A stretch of 64,000 nt of DNA from Shewanella denitrificans OS217 (GTDB lineage: Bacteria; Pseudomonadota; Gammaproteobacteria; Enterobacterales; Shewanellaceae): contig NC_007954.1 in the NCBI RefSeq assembly GCF_000013765.1, positions 2,790,001 to 2,854,000 on the forward strand. The letters are read 5' to 3'. Below are positions 1 through 10,112 of this stretch, piece by piece. Below the pieces are notes generated by a model. That model was not told the origin of the DNA. It saw only the letters and a program-made list of their open reading frames with translations, and did no database searches. The position numbers were made by a program, and so were the translations under genes. Numbering within the stretch: position 1 is the stretch's first letter; each line of letters begins with the position of its first letter.

Positions 1-3000
1 TCTATCGCCCCGAGTGGATCTTAGCTTGGGAGCAAAACAAACCACTGACTTCATTAGATAATAAACTCAAACTCGATGACAGCCAGTTATGGCAGCCCAA
101 ATTGTGGCGCGCACTTATCGACTATAACCGCGATGAACTGGGCGCCAGTCCCTATCACAGGGCAAACTTACATGAATCATTGCTTGAAGCCTTAGCCGAT
201 GAGCAAAGCTCTGTCGCCAACCTGCCCCAAAGGCTATTCGTGTTTGGCATTTCCTCCATGCCGCCACAAACCTTAGAAATACTGCATCAGCTGGCAGGGC
301 GTATTCCAGTGGTGATGTTAGCCTTAAGCCCTTGCGAGCATTATTGGGGGGATATCATAGACCCCAAAACCCGCGCCCGCATGGCACTGCAATACGCAGA
401 TAAAAAACAGCTAGCACAGGATTGGGAGTCAAGCCTTGAGGTGGGTAACCCGCTGCTTGCCAATAACGGTAAGCTTGGCCGTGAGTTACTGGATCTGATG
501 CTCGCCTTGCCAAGCGAGCACACAGATTTTGGCTATGACTGTTATGTCAAACCTTGGGATATTAATCTACATTCAGACGATGAAAATGATGCTGTCCCAG
601 TAAATACCCCTCAAAACGCTAAGTTACTTCATGGGGTGCAGTATGACATTCTGCAAATGGAAACCTTAGGCGTGAGCCTAGGCCCAGATGCTGCGCTGTA
701 TAACAATATTCCTAATCGCCGCTTATTACAGCCAGACGATGACTCAATCACCATCCGCACCTGTCACAGTCCCTTAAGGGAAGTTGAAACGTTACACAAT
801 CATTTATTGGCTATGCTGAGCCGCTGCCCGCAGCTGCATCCCAAAGACATAGTTGTCATGATGCCAGATGTGGCCGCCTACGCCCCCTATATTGACGCCG
901 TGTTTGGCACAGCCAATGCTGAAGCGTCTGGGATTGATGGCGCCCGCCAACAAGGCAATAGTTATATTCCCTATGCCATCGCCGATCGCGGCGCTGCGGC
1001 AGAGTCACCACTTATCAATAGTTTTTTAAGCTTGCTAAACATCAATCAGAGTCGCTTTGCCTTAACTGAAATCATGGGGATTTTAGAAGTCCCCGCCATT
1101 TTGAGGCGCTTTAAACTCAGCGGTGATGAGCTGAGTCAAATTCGCCTCTGGCTAGATGAGGCCAATGTCCGTTGGGGCCGAGATGAGCACAGCCGCGCCG
1201 CCTTAAACCTGCCGGCTTTTGAGCAAAACTCTTGGGCTTTTGGCATTCGAAGGTTAATCCTTGGCTACGCTTTTCATGATGGAGCGCCCCTGTATCAAGA
1301 CACCTTATTAGTGCCAGGTCTTGAGGGCCAATCAGCCCAAGCCCTTGGCAAGCTAATGAATTTCCTTGAAACCTTAGATGATTATCGCGCCCTGTTTGCC
1401 GCCCCCTGCACCACTTCTTCGCGCCTGTTTGAGCTGCAAACCTTGCTACAAGATATTTTCGAGGCCGATGACGATGAACGGGAAGAAATTCAAGCCATTA
1501 ATGAAGCTATCGCTAAATTAAGCGAGGAGTTAAACGGCGCCGGCCATCAAGGCATGCTGGATATTGAAGTGCTTAAAATCTGGTTTAACCAACGCTTAAG
1601 CGAGTCTCGCGTGGGTCAGCGCTACCTTGCGGGTAGCGTCAATTTTTGTACCTTAATGCCCATGCGCTCAATCCCCTTTAACATGGTGTGTTTGCTGGGC
1701 ATGAATGACGGCGACTATCCTAGGGTGCAACACCCGGTGGGCTTTGATTTAATGGCGCATTTTGGCGCTAAAAAAGGTGACCGCTCGCGCCGCGCCGATG
1801 ACAGATACTTATTTCTCGAAGCCCTACTCTCTGCCCGAGAGCAGCTGTACATCAGTTATATCGGCCAGAGTGAACGGGATAATAGCGAACGTATCCCTTC
1901 GATGTTAGTGTCTGAGTTAATTGAATATTGTCAGCTTTGCTACCTAACCCCAGAGATGAAAGAGCAGCTCAGCAAACTTGATGAAGAACAAATCCTTGCC
2001 TTGAGCAAACCTTGTGATGATGCCCTGCTCGCACGGCTTATTCAGGCGCAGCCGTTACAGCCTTTCGATCCTAAGCTGTTTAGAGACAATCAAGCCCTAG
2101 GCATTGCCCTGCAGCAGAGTTATCACAGCCAGTGGTGCCCGCCGAGCACGCCAGCTAATAAAACAACCACTGCGCCAGCCTCAGCTGCGGCATCCGGTTC
2201 AGCCTCTGCTGAAACCTCAGTTAACACTTGGGTTATGAATAGTTCTGGGCGTTTTTTAGGGCCAAACCAAAGCCTGCCTCAGTCAATATTAGCAGACAGC
2301 CTGTGGCCGCAATGGCACAGTGATTTGGAGGAAAGAGCGGTATTTGCAGCAACGGATGCTGAGCTTGAGCTATCTGCCCTACTGAGATTTTTCAGAAATC
2401 CCAGCCAGTTTTTCTTTAATCGCAGCCTAAAAGTCGATTTATCCTTAGACATTCAAGCCGATGACAATGATGAGCCTTTTAGCCTGAATGCGCTGGAGCG
2501 CTACCTGTTACAGGCGAAACTGTTAGATAAAATATTAGCACCTGACCTTGATACCAGTGACCTTGATAACAATGGCGATGATAGGAAGAAAACGCCTGAA
2601 GCAAGCCTTACCCAAGCACTAAAAGCCGCGGGCAGTTTACCCATGGCACCCTTTGATGAGCTATTACTGAGTCAGTACCAAAGGGACATGGCGCCGCTGA
2701 TTGGCAGGGTGCAATTTATGCGGGGCGAGCAATGTGAGCCAAGAAGCCTTAATCTTGAACTGGAATTTAGCTTCAGCCCCGGGCAAATTCTGGCTAACAG
2801 CCTTGAGCTGAGTGAAATTAGCCTTGAGCCTGCACTAATAAACAGCCCAGAGCTCGCTCACAACGCCGCTCAAGCGCCACTTAAACTCACCCTACTTGGG
2901 CGCATCGACGATATCTTGCCCAAGGGCCTGATAAATTATCGACCCGGCGCCGCCCATGGCCGTGATTTGGTAAGGGTATACCTAAGGCATTTATGCCTCA

Positions 3001-3593
3001 ATGCCAGTGGTCAGCAGCAGACCAGTTATTTACTGGATATGGCGCAATTTCATAGCTTTGCACCAATAACGCCAGCCCATGCAACAGCGCAACTTAAGGC
3101 CTTTATTTTGGCTTATATTCAAGGGCAAACGCGGCCATTGTGCTTTATGCCTCGCACCGCCTTTGCCTATGTGGAAGCACCAGGTAGTCATCAAGAAAAA
3201 TTAATCGCCGCGCAAAAACTGTGGCGAGATGAGCAAAATCAGCTAGGGGAAGGTTTTGAGCCCCATAACCACAGGCTGTTTCGCTTTCCTGATGATTTCA
3301 CCGAGTCTGGCTTTGGCGCAATAGCCACCACATTATTGAGCCCCATGCTGAGCCTGTATCACAAGGGCAAACTCAGTGAGTTAGAAGATTTTGTCAGTCA
3401 GGCAGCGGTGGGCCATAGCGAGGTTAACATGGGCGAAGTAGAAAAGAGCGCTGCAGAACAGATCCCAGTAAACCAGTTAGCAGTAAACCAAAGCCCAGTA
3501 GACCAGAGCGCAGTAAACCAGAGCCCAGTAAACCAGAATGTTGGCAGAACAGCGGACGATGCCGTTACAAGCAAGGGGGAGCGCCATGACTGA
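1..3593 (+). CDS. recC: RecBCD enzyme subunit RecC (5' partial)
   Basis: RecC is the Chi-recognition subunit of the RecBCD helicase-nuclease, which processes double-strand DNA ends for recombination and degrades foreign linear DNA. The frame is open from base 3, so the N-terminus lies outside the window. The first residues read YRPEWILAWEQ and then QLWQPKLWRAL, typical of the RecC helicase-like 1A region. Later landmarks are LLGMNDGDYPR and RRADDRYLFLEALLSARE. The C-terminus has a species-specific tail of VNQSP-like repeats encoded by a 15-bp tandem repeat. The stop codon overlaps the preferred recB start, so translation is probably coupled. The methionine at 102 is internal, not the true start. 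Confidence 0.95.
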   Translation, partial: YRPEWILAWEQNKPLTSLDNKLKLDDSQLWQPKLWRALIDYNRDELGASPYHRANLHESLLEALADEQSSVANLPQRLFVFGISSMPPQTLEILHQLAGRIPVVMLALSPCEHYWGDIIDPKTRARMALQYADKKQLAQDWESSLEVGNPLLANNGKLGRELLDLMLALPSEHTDFGYDCYVKPWDINLHSDDENDAVPVNTPQNAKLLHGVQYDILQMETLGVSLGPDAALYNNIPNRRLLQPDDDSITIRTCHSPLREVETLHNHLLAMLSRCPQLHPKDIVVMMPDVAAYAPYIDAVFGTANAEASGIDGARQQGNSYIPYAIADRGAAAESPLINSFLSLLNINQSRFALTEIMGILEVPAILRRFKLSGDELSQIRLWLDEANVRWGRDEHSRAALNLPAFEQNSWAFGIRRLILGYAFHDGAPLYQDTLLVPGLEGQSAQALGKLMNFLETLDDYRALFAAPCTTSSRLFELQTLLQDIFEADDDEREEIQAINEAIAKLSEELNGAGHQGMLDIEVLKIWFNQRLSESRVGQRYLAGSVNFCTLMPMRSIPFNMVCLLGMNDGDYPRVQHPVGFDLMAHFGAKKGDRSRRADDRYLFLEALLSAREQLYISYIGQSERDNSERIPSMLVSELIEYCQLCYLTPEMKEQLSKLDEEQILALSKPCDDALLARLIQAQPLQPFDPKLFRDNQALGIALQQSYHSQWCPPSTPANKTTTAPASAAASGSASAETSVNTWVMNSSGRFLGPNQSLPQSILADSLWPQWHSDLEERAVFAATDAELELSALLRFFRNPSQFFFNRSLKVDLSLDIQADDNDEPFSLNALERYLLQAKLLDKILAPDLDTSDLDNNGDDRKKTPEASLTQALKAAGSLPMAPFDELLLSQYQRDMAPLIGRVQFMRGEQCEPRSLNLELEFSFSPGQILANSLELSEISLEPALINSPELAHNAAQAPLKLTLLGRIDDILPKGLINYRPGAAHGRDLVRVYLRHLCLNASGQQQTSYLLDMAQFHSFAPITPAHATAQLKAFILAYIQGQTRPLCFMPRTAFAYVEAPGSHQEKLIAAQKLWRDEQNQLGEGFEPHNHRLFRFPDDFTESGFGAIATTLLSPMLSLYHKGKLSELEDFVSQAAVGHSEVNMGEVEKSAAEQIPVNQLAVNQSPVDQSAVNQSPVNQNVGRTADDAVTSKGERHD
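3466..3538 (+). repeat. 15-bp in-frame tandem repeat in the recC 3' end
   Basis: About 4.9 copies of a 15-bp unit close to CAGTAAACCAGAGCC, encoding repeated (S/A)PVNQ-type pentapeptides in the RecC tail. The unit length is a multiple of three, so copy-number change would not shift the frame. It lies just before the recB ribosome binding site. Confidence 0.9.
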
Positions 3594-6500
3594 GCTAAAA
3601 CAAACTGAAATAGCGCTAGCAGAAGTTAAACAAGCAAAAGCTTGCCAAACAGATTTAAGCAAGGGCACTAGCATTAGCCCAACCCGCAGCCCACTGGACG
3701 CATTAACCCTGCCATTTTTAGGCTCAAGCCTTATCGAAGCCAGTGCCGGAACCGGTAAAACCTATACTATTTCAGGGCTTTACCTAAGACTGCTACTTGG
3801 CCATGGTGAGCTGCCACCACTGAGCTGTGAGCAAATTCTCGTGGTGACCTTCACCAATGCCGCCACCCAAGAGCTCAGGGATAGGATCCGAAAACGCATC
3901 CAAGTGGCGTTTAAATGCTTCCTTGGGGTGGCCGTAGAGGATGAATTTGTCAATGCCTTAAAGCAGGCGTTTCCAGAGTCTGAGCGCCAAATTGCCTTAA
4001 AACGGCTGGATTTAGCCCTTAAATCCTTAGATGAAGCGGCTATTTTTACTATTCATGGTTTTTGTCAGCGGATTTTGGCGGATTTAGCGTTTGAATCTTC
4101 ATTGCTGTTTGAGTCTGAATTCACCTTAGATGACAGCGAATTTTTGCACCACAGTGTGCGAGATTTCTGGCGAGAAACCTGTTATCCCTTGCCCCCCTAT
4201 TTAGCCGAAATTATTGCCAAACAGTTTGGTGAACCCGATACCTTAGCCAGTAAATTACGTCCGTTACTTGGGCCAAATGAAGCCAAGACCTTAGGGATTA
4301 TTCCGGCGTTTAGCACCTTAACTCAAGACTTAACCACCAGCCTTTCACGGCTCAAACTATTGTGGCAAAGCGAGCAGGAAAACACCTTGGCCTTGCTCCA
4401 CAGCTTGCCCCTAAACGGCACCCGCTTTGGTAAGCAAAGCGATGGCTACCCCAAGCTTGGACAAATGTTTGATGAATTAAGCCACTGGGCCAGTGCTGAC
4501 TATGGATTGCCAAGCACTAAAGCGTTGAGCAGTTTGGCGTTATCAGAACTTAAACTCAACAAAGGTGGGGTTGTCCCCAGTGCTGCTGAGGCGCCGTTAC
4601 TGGCTCATTTCGATCAGATTAACGCCCTGATAAACAACTTTATTCCGGCGTTTTTACTGCGCGCCAAAGAAGGCATTAAACAGCGCTTTATGGCACAAAA
4701 ACATCAACGCAACTTGATGGCCCCCGATGATTTATTGTCAAATCTTGCCAGCGCCTTAGATGCCAACCCTGATACCTTGGCAAGCGCCATTGGCCAGCGC
4801 TTCCCTGTGGCGCTTATCGATGAATTCCAAGATACCGATCCGCTGCAATTTAACATTTTCAGCAAAGTGTATGGCAAGGCGTCAAGTCCAAGCCAAGAAC
4901 AGTTACAAGCACCGAACACAGCGACGGGCTTAAGTTTATTGATGATTGGCGATCCCAAACAGGCGATTTATGCCTTTCGCGGCGCCGATATTCACACTTA
5001 TATTCAGGCAAGAAACCAGACCCCAGCCCATTACAACTTGGCCACTAACTTTCGCTCCAGTGAAAATCTGGTGCTCGGGGTGAACCGCTTATTTGCCCAA
5101 CATAAGGATCCCTTTATCAATCAGGCGATCCCTTTTGATAGTGTAAAAACCCCTAGCTCGGCGGCAGAGAAACAACTGATTGGCGCTCAGATATCAAAGG
5201 CTGCGCTGCAAATAAAGCTGCTGGCCGAAGACGCTGAATTTGGGCTTAACAAGACCCAAGCAAGGCAGCACTTAGCCGCCGATGCAGCCAGTGAAATCCG
5301 TCAATTATTGACACAAGCCCAGCAAGGTGAATGTCAGTTAAGCGAGTCCAATAAGCCGCCGCGCCCCTTGAAAGCTAAAGATATCGCGGTACTGGTTCGT
5401 GACAGGAATGAAGCGGCTGTGATTAAAGCCGCCCTTAATGCTCGTCAGATAGGCGCGGTGTTTTTAAGCCGCGATAGCGTGTTCGACACCTTAGAGGCGC
5501 GGGAATTACTGCTACTGCTGCGGGCATTAGCCAACCCCAAGGATGAGCGCTTACTCAGAGCCGGCCTTGCCACCGAATTGATGGGCTATGATGCGCTGCA
5601 AATTCACAGTTTTAATCAGGATGAAGACAGTCGTCAGACACTGCTCAGCCAATTTTATCATTGGCACCAATTGTGGCAACGCCAAGGGGTGATGCCCGCC
5701 CTGTTGGCACTGGCCAATTGGAGTGGTTTGATCCCACGATTTTTAGCCAAAGGCTCAACGAAAGATTTTTTAGCCAAAGGCTCAGCTAACAATTCACAGA
5801 ACGATTCACACAACAATAGCGCCGCGCCTCAGTCAACATCGGCAACTGAGTTTGATACCGAGCAAGATGAAACTCAGCCATCAGAGCTGGCCTCAGGGGA
5901 GCGCAGGCTGACAGATTTTCGCCATCTGTGTGAATTACTGCAACAAAAAGCCACTGAGCTTGATGGCAGCGCTGCCCTTATCAATTGGTTTGAGCAACAA
6001 CTGATTGCCGCTAATACCACAGATGAGCAGCAATTAAGGCTTGAAAGTGAGCAAAACCTAGTGCAAATCGTCACGATTCATAAGAGTAAGGGCCTAGAAT
6101 ACCCAGTGTGCTTTGTGCCATTTGTGAGTTTAGCCAGAGGCGGGAATCGTCGTCCCAGTCCCATTCTTTATCATAAAGAGGGTCAATTGATTTGGGATAT
6201 TCACGACACAGATGAAGGCCTTGAAAGCTATCAGCAAGCCCATTTAGCCGAAGACCTACGCCTATTATATGTCGCGCTGACTCGGCCTGTGTTTCGCTGC
6301 TATTTGTACATAGCCAATCAATGCCGCCAACTCAAAGGCGGCGTTAGCAGCCAATTGGCAGAAACTGGCATAGGCTATCTACTTGGCGCCAAGGATAAAA
6401 AAGTCGACTTTAGTTTTATTCAAGGGGCGGTGCAGGCAATAACGGCTGATATTCCTGCCATCGAAGTAAGCTTAGTGAGTGAAAATCCTGACACCCAAGT

Positions 6501-7653
6501 GTTAAAAAATAATGACGATAATGACCATCACTTAGCCCCTAAAACATTAACTCGCGGTTATCAAACCCCTTGGCGTGTGGGCAGTTACTCAGGTTTAGTT
6601 AAGCATCAAGCCCACGAAAAAGTGAGCCCAGGCGCCGATGATGAAGAATTCACCGACGAGCTCACGCTACACTTTATTGAGCAAGAGGCTCATGAGATCT
6701 TGCCAGAGCATTTAGCTGACAAGGCACTAACGCCTGCGCCCCTAGATGAGCCAGAGCCCCTAGATGGACCAGTGCCGTTGGATGAACCTGTGCCACTGGA
6801 TGAACCTGCACCGCTAGATAGATTCAGCTTCGAGCGCGGCGCCAATGCCGGTAGTTTTATGCACTTAGTGTTAGAAAGCTTTGACTTTAGCCAGTATCAA
6901 AGCCAGCTGAGTGATGCGATTAGGGATGCCATGGTGCACTATGGCTTTGATGCAGAGCTTTGGCTTGAGCCACTGACCACATGGTATCAAGAGATAGTGA
7001 CTACGCCGCTACTGATCCCTGAGCAAACACCACGAAATACCCAGTTTGCAGCAAGTCAGCAGCAAAGGCGTTTTAGCTTATCCGAGCTTAATCCTTCTAA
7101 AATCAAGGTGGAAATGGAGTTTTACCTGCCGATTTCGGCCCTTGGTAGCCTTGCCCTCAATAAGCTGCTTCAATCCCATGGTTATCAGGCGCAGTTAAGC
7201 TTTGATACCTTACGGGGCATGCTCAAAGGTTTTATCGATTTAACCTTTGAATATCAAGGGCAATTCTTTATCGCCGATTACAAGTCTAATCATTTGGGCA
7301 ATAGCCTTGAGGATTATCAAATGGCCAATATGGCCAAGGCCATGGATGAGCATCAATATCATTTGCAGTACATCATCTACACCTTAGCACTGCACAGATA
7401 CCTTAAATTGCGCTTGCCAAGTTATGACTATGACACCCACATAGGCGGCTGTTTTTATTTGTTTTTGCGCGGCATGAGCCCAACACACGTAGGCACGGGA
7501 GTTTTCTTTAATCGGCCATCGCTAGACTTAATCAAGGCTCTGGATAGCCTCTTTAGTGACGGCGAAGGAAAAATTGAAGGTAAAATTGAAAGTCAAAGCG
7601 TGTCAAGCAGTGAAACTAAGGTAGCAAAACCCCTTAAGGGCTCAACTCTATGA
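3586..7653 (+). CDS. recB: RecBCD enzyme subunit RecB (helicase-nuclease)
   Basis: RecB is the 3'-5' SF1A helicase and the only nuclease of RecBCD. Seen in order: Walker A EASAGTGKTYTISGLYLRLL, VTFTNAATQELRDRIRKR, IHGFCQRIL, Walker B LIDEFQDTDPLQF, GDPKQAIYAFRGADIHTY, TIHKSKGLEYPVCF, and near the C-terminus the nuclease motif GFIDLTFEYQGQ followed by IADYKSNHLG. The start at 3586 is chosen over the longer ATG at 3538 because a strong AAGGGGGAG lies 5 nt upstream and the ATG overlaps the recC stop. At 1355 residues it is longer than the roughly 1180 of E. coli; extra length includes a PLDEP-repeat linker before the nuclease domain and an insertion with a duplicated FLAKGS. Confidence 0.96.
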   Translation: MTELKQTEIALAEVKQAKACQTDLSKGTSISPTRSPLDALTLPFLGSSLIEASAGTGKTYTISGLYLRLLLGHGELPPLSCEQILVVTFTNAATQELRDRIRKRIQVAFKCFLGVAVEDEFVNALKQAFPESERQIALKRLDLALKSLDEAAIFTIHGFCQRILADLAFESSLLFESEFTLDDSEFLHHSVRDFWRETCYPLPPYLAEIIAKQFGEPDTLASKLRPLLGPNEAKTLGIIPAFSTLTQDLTTSLSRLKLLWQSEQENTLALLHSLPLNGTRFGKQSDGYPKLGQMFDELSHWASADYGLPSTKALSSLALSELKLNKGGVVPSAAEAPLLAHFDQINALINNFIPAFLLRAKEGIKQRFMAQKHQRNLMAPDDLLSNLASALDANPDTLASAIGQRFPVALIDEFQDTDPLQFNIFSKVYGKASSPSQEQLQAPNTATGLSLLMIGDPKQAIYAFRGADIHTYIQARNQTPAHYNLATNFRSSENLVLGVNRLFAQHKDPFINQAIPFDSVKTPSSAAEKQLIGAQISKAALQIKLLAEDAEFGLNKTQARQHLAADAASEIRQLLTQAQQGECQLSESNKPPRPLKAKDIAVLVRDRNEAAVIKAALNARQIGAVFLSRDSVFDTLEARELLLLLRALANPKDERLLRAGLATELMGYDALQIHSFNQDEDSRQTLLSQFYHWHQLWQRQGVMPALLALANWSGLIPRFLAKGSTKDFLAKGSANNSQNDSHNNSAAPQSTSATEFDTEQDETQPSELASGERRLTDFRHLCELLQQKATELDGSAALINWFEQQLIAANTTDEQQLRLESEQNLVQIVTIHKSKGLEYPVCFVPFVSLARGGNRRPSPILYHKEGQLIWDIHDTDEGLESYQQAHLAEDLRLLYVALTRPVFRCYLYIANQCRQLKGGVSSQLAETGIGYLLGAKDKKVDFSFIQGAVQAITADIPAIEVSLVSENPDTQVLKNNDDNDHHLAPKTLTRGYQTPWRVGSYSGLVKHQAHEKVSPGADDEEFTDELTLHFIEQEAHEILPEHLADKALTPAPLDEPEPLDGPVPLDEPVPLDEPAPLDRFSFERGANAGSFMHLVLESFDFSQYQSQLSDAIRDAMVHYGFDAELWLEPLTTWYQEIVTTPLLIPEQTPRNTQFAASQQQRRFSLSELNPSKIKVEMEFYLPISALGSLALNKLLQSHGYQAQLSFDTLRGMLKGFIDLTFEYQGQFFIADYKSNHLGNSLEDYQMANMAKAMDEHQYHLQYIIYTLALHRYLKLRLPSYDYDTHIGGCFYLFLRGMSPTHVGTGVFFNRPSLDLIKALDSLFSDGEGKIEGKIESQSVSSSETKVAKPLKGSTL
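6739..6821 (+). repeat. 18-bp in-frame tandem repeat in recB
   Basis: About 4.6 diverged copies of an 18-bp unit close to CCGTTGGATGAACCTGTG, encoding PLDEPV-like hexapeptides. It lies in the linker between helicase and nuclease domains, just before the conserved FERGANAGSFMHLVLE segment. Confidence 0.85.
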
Positions 7654-9953
7654 CCAAGCAAAAAACGCCGCCAATGATAGCGCTGACGCCGATAGCATTA
7701 GGGCGGACTGCACTGAGCCAAACTGCTCAGGCTCAAATAGCGCCAAGCTTAAGAGAGCGGCTTAAATATTGGCAAGAGCTGCGTTTACTCACGCCGCTTG
7801 ACAGGCACTTTGCCTTGTCCCTTTGTGATATTGAAGGTTTGGATAACCACAGCTCAGAAGCTGAGCTATTTATGCTCATCTGCGCGCTGTTAAGTAGGCA
7901 GTTATCAAATCAGCACAGCTGCTTAGTGCTGTCGCAAATTGACTTAGCTAACCCTATGATGGAAGAGTGCTACCGCGCTCCCGCCTCTTGCAGCATTAAC
8001 TTAAGCTTAACTGAGCTTGAACATCAACTCAGTCAATTTAGCGCGGTAGGCCAAGCCGGCGACAATACCCCGCTAATCTTAGATACAGGCTGCCTGTACT
8101 TAAATAAGTATCACTTTTTTGAGACCCACGTTGCCCATAAACTCAATCGATTAGCACAAACCGAACTCATAGCGACTAGCAATGCGTTTGATGCAGGCAC
8201 GCTTAATCAAGTGCGTCAGCAACTGGATTGCCTGTTCCCCGCCGCTGAAAATGCGCAGATAGACTGGCAAAAAGTCGCCACCGCCACCGCGCTCACCAAG
8301 GCCTTAGCTGTCATCACTGGCGGCCCTGGTACAGGTAAAACCACTACCGTGACTAAGTTGCTACTGTTATTGCAAACTCAGTCAGCAATGAACATCAAAT
8401 TAGTGGCTCCGACTGGAAAGGCGGCGGCGCGCCTCAGTGAATCCATTAAAGACTCGAAAGCTAAGCTGCATGACTTTCTTTGCGCCCAGCTTTCCCAGCA
8501 ACTTTCCTTGCAACTTAAGCAGGCTGAAAGCCCTCTTGCTTCAACGTCGTCAACGCAAAGTTCACCGCCAAAGAAACAGGCTCAAGGGCAGATGAGCCTA
8601 GACTTTGACCATACTGTTGTTGAAAACCAAACCGGCGCTGAAAACCAAACGGTCGCTGACATCCAAACTGAGAATGTGAACCCAGACTCTAGCAGTCTGT
8701 TAGCCCTTAAGCAGTTAATCGCCTCACTTAGCCTTATTCCAGAAGAGGCCTCGACCCTGCACCGTTTATTGGGGGTTATCCCTAATTCCCACAAGTTTAG
8801 GCATGATGAGCATAATCCCCTGAGGTTAGATTTATTGGTGGTGGATGAAGCCTCCATGGTGGATTTACCTATGATGCACAAATTGTTAAGTGCCCTACCT
8901 AAAGATGCGCGGCTGATTTTACTTGGGGATCAAGACCAATTGGCCTCAGTGGAAGCCGGCGCCGTGTTAGCGGATATTTGCGCAGGACTTAAGGCGCCAG
9001 CCTCGAGTGCGGCGCAATGGCAGATGCGTTATTCTCATGAACAAGCTCTATTGCTTGAGGCATTAACAGGGGAAAAACTGACAAGATATATTCATCCACA
9101 AGCCAGACTTGGGGATAGCTTGTGCATCTTGTTTCACAGCCACAGATTTAAAGGCGATGCCGGCATTGGTCTTTTAGCCGCAGCGGTGAATCACGCCGAT
9201 ATTAAGGCCATCAGACAAGTGTGGCAGCAACAACATCAGGAGCTTAACTGGTTTGAGCATCAAGCTGACTCAAATTCAGCTCAAGGAAAAGACGCCTTGC
9301 TGGCACTATCCGTGTCTGCCTATGGTGATTATCTAAGCTTAATTGCAGACAATAAGCGCCAATTTGAGATAACTGATGCCAGTGCGCTTCATAGCCCCAA
9401 GACCATTATCGACAGCTTTAATCAATACCGGATTTTATGCGCCATGCGCGCCGGTGAATTTGGTGTCGATGGCATTAATGCTGCCCTGACCCAAGCGCTA
9501 AAACAGCGCAAACTTATTGACCCCAAACAAGAGTTCTATCTTGGAAGGCCCATTATTATTGCCAGTAACGACTACAATTTAGGGCTTTTCAATGGCGATA
9601 TCGGGCTGATTTTACAAGACAAAGATCAACCCACTCGCTTGATGGCACACTTTATCAAGGCCGATGGCAGCGTGCTTAAAGTTCAGCCCGCGCGCCTGCC
9701 AAGTCACGATACCTGTTATGCCATGACAGTGCATAAGAGTCAGGGCAGCGAATTTGCCAAGGTGAGTTTTGTGCTGCCGCCAAAGCCCAGTACAGCCCAA
9801 TGGCAATTGCTGACCAAAGAACTGCTCTATACCGCGATAACCCGCGCTAAAGCACAATTTTATTGCTTGGGAAGCCAGCCAGTGTTTGAGCGAGCCAGCC
9901 GTCAAGTGACCTTAAGGGCATCGGGACTTGCGCGTCGCTTATGGGATGAATGA
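7650..9953 (+). CDS. recD: RecBCD enzyme subunit RecD (5'-3' helicase)
   Basis: RecD is the 5'-3' SF1B helicase of RecBCD. Seen: Walker A TGGPGTGKTTTVTKLLLLLQ, LVAPTGKAAARLSESI, Walker B VVDEASMVDLPMMHKLL, LILLGDQDQLASVEAGAVL, and C-terminal TVHKSQGSEFAKVSFVLP followed by LLYTAITRAKAQF. The ATG overlaps the recB TGA (ATGA), completing a translationally coupled recC-recB-recD operon. At 767 residues it exceeds the roughly 608 of E. coli; an insertion after the Walker A region contains Gln/Ser-rich sequence and ENQT-type repeats. Confidence 0.95.
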   Translation: MTKQKTPPMIALTPIALGRTALSQTAQAQIAPSLRERLKYWQELRLLTPLDRHFALSLCDIEGLDNHSSEAELFMLICALLSRQLSNQHSCLVLSQIDLANPMMEECYRAPASCSINLSLTELEHQLSQFSAVGQAGDNTPLILDTGCLYLNKYHFFETHVAHKLNRLAQTELIATSNAFDAGTLNQVRQQLDCLFPAAENAQIDWQKVATATALTKALAVITGGPGTGKTTTVTKLLLLLQTQSAMNIKLVAPTGKAAARLSESIKDSKAKLHDFLCAQLSQQLSLQLKQAESPLASTSSTQSSPPKKQAQGQMSLDFDHTVVENQTGAENQTVADIQTENVNPDSSSLLALKQLIASLSLIPEEASTLHRLLGVIPNSHKFRHDEHNPLRLDLLVVDEASMVDLPMMHKLLSALPKDARLILLGDQDQLASVEAGAVLADICAGLKAPASSAAQWQMRYSHEQALLLEALTGEKLTRYIHPQARLGDSLCILFHSHRFKGDAGIGLLAAAVNHADIKAIRQVWQQQHQELNWFEHQADSNSAQGKDALLALSVSAYGDYLSLIADNKRQFEITDASALHSPKTIIDSFNQYRILCAMRAGEFGVDGINAALTQALKQRKLIDPKQEFYLGRPIIIASNDYNLGLFNGDIGLILQDKDQPTRLMAHFIKADGSVLKVQPARLPSHDTCYAMTVHKSQGSEFAKVSFVLPPKPSTAQWQLLTKELLYTAITRAKAQFYCLGSQPVFERASRQVTLRASGLARRLWDE

Positions 9954-10112
9954 CGGTTTATTAACCCCTTACAACAGTACTCAGGATAATTGTTTAAAAC
10001 TTAGCGCGGCGCTATTGCTTTAGCTGCCATAGGCTCATTATCATAGGCACACTTTTTTAGGGGCCCAAGCTTGGCTTTTTCTGGCCCTAGTTTTTACTTT
10101 TTAGGAGTTATC

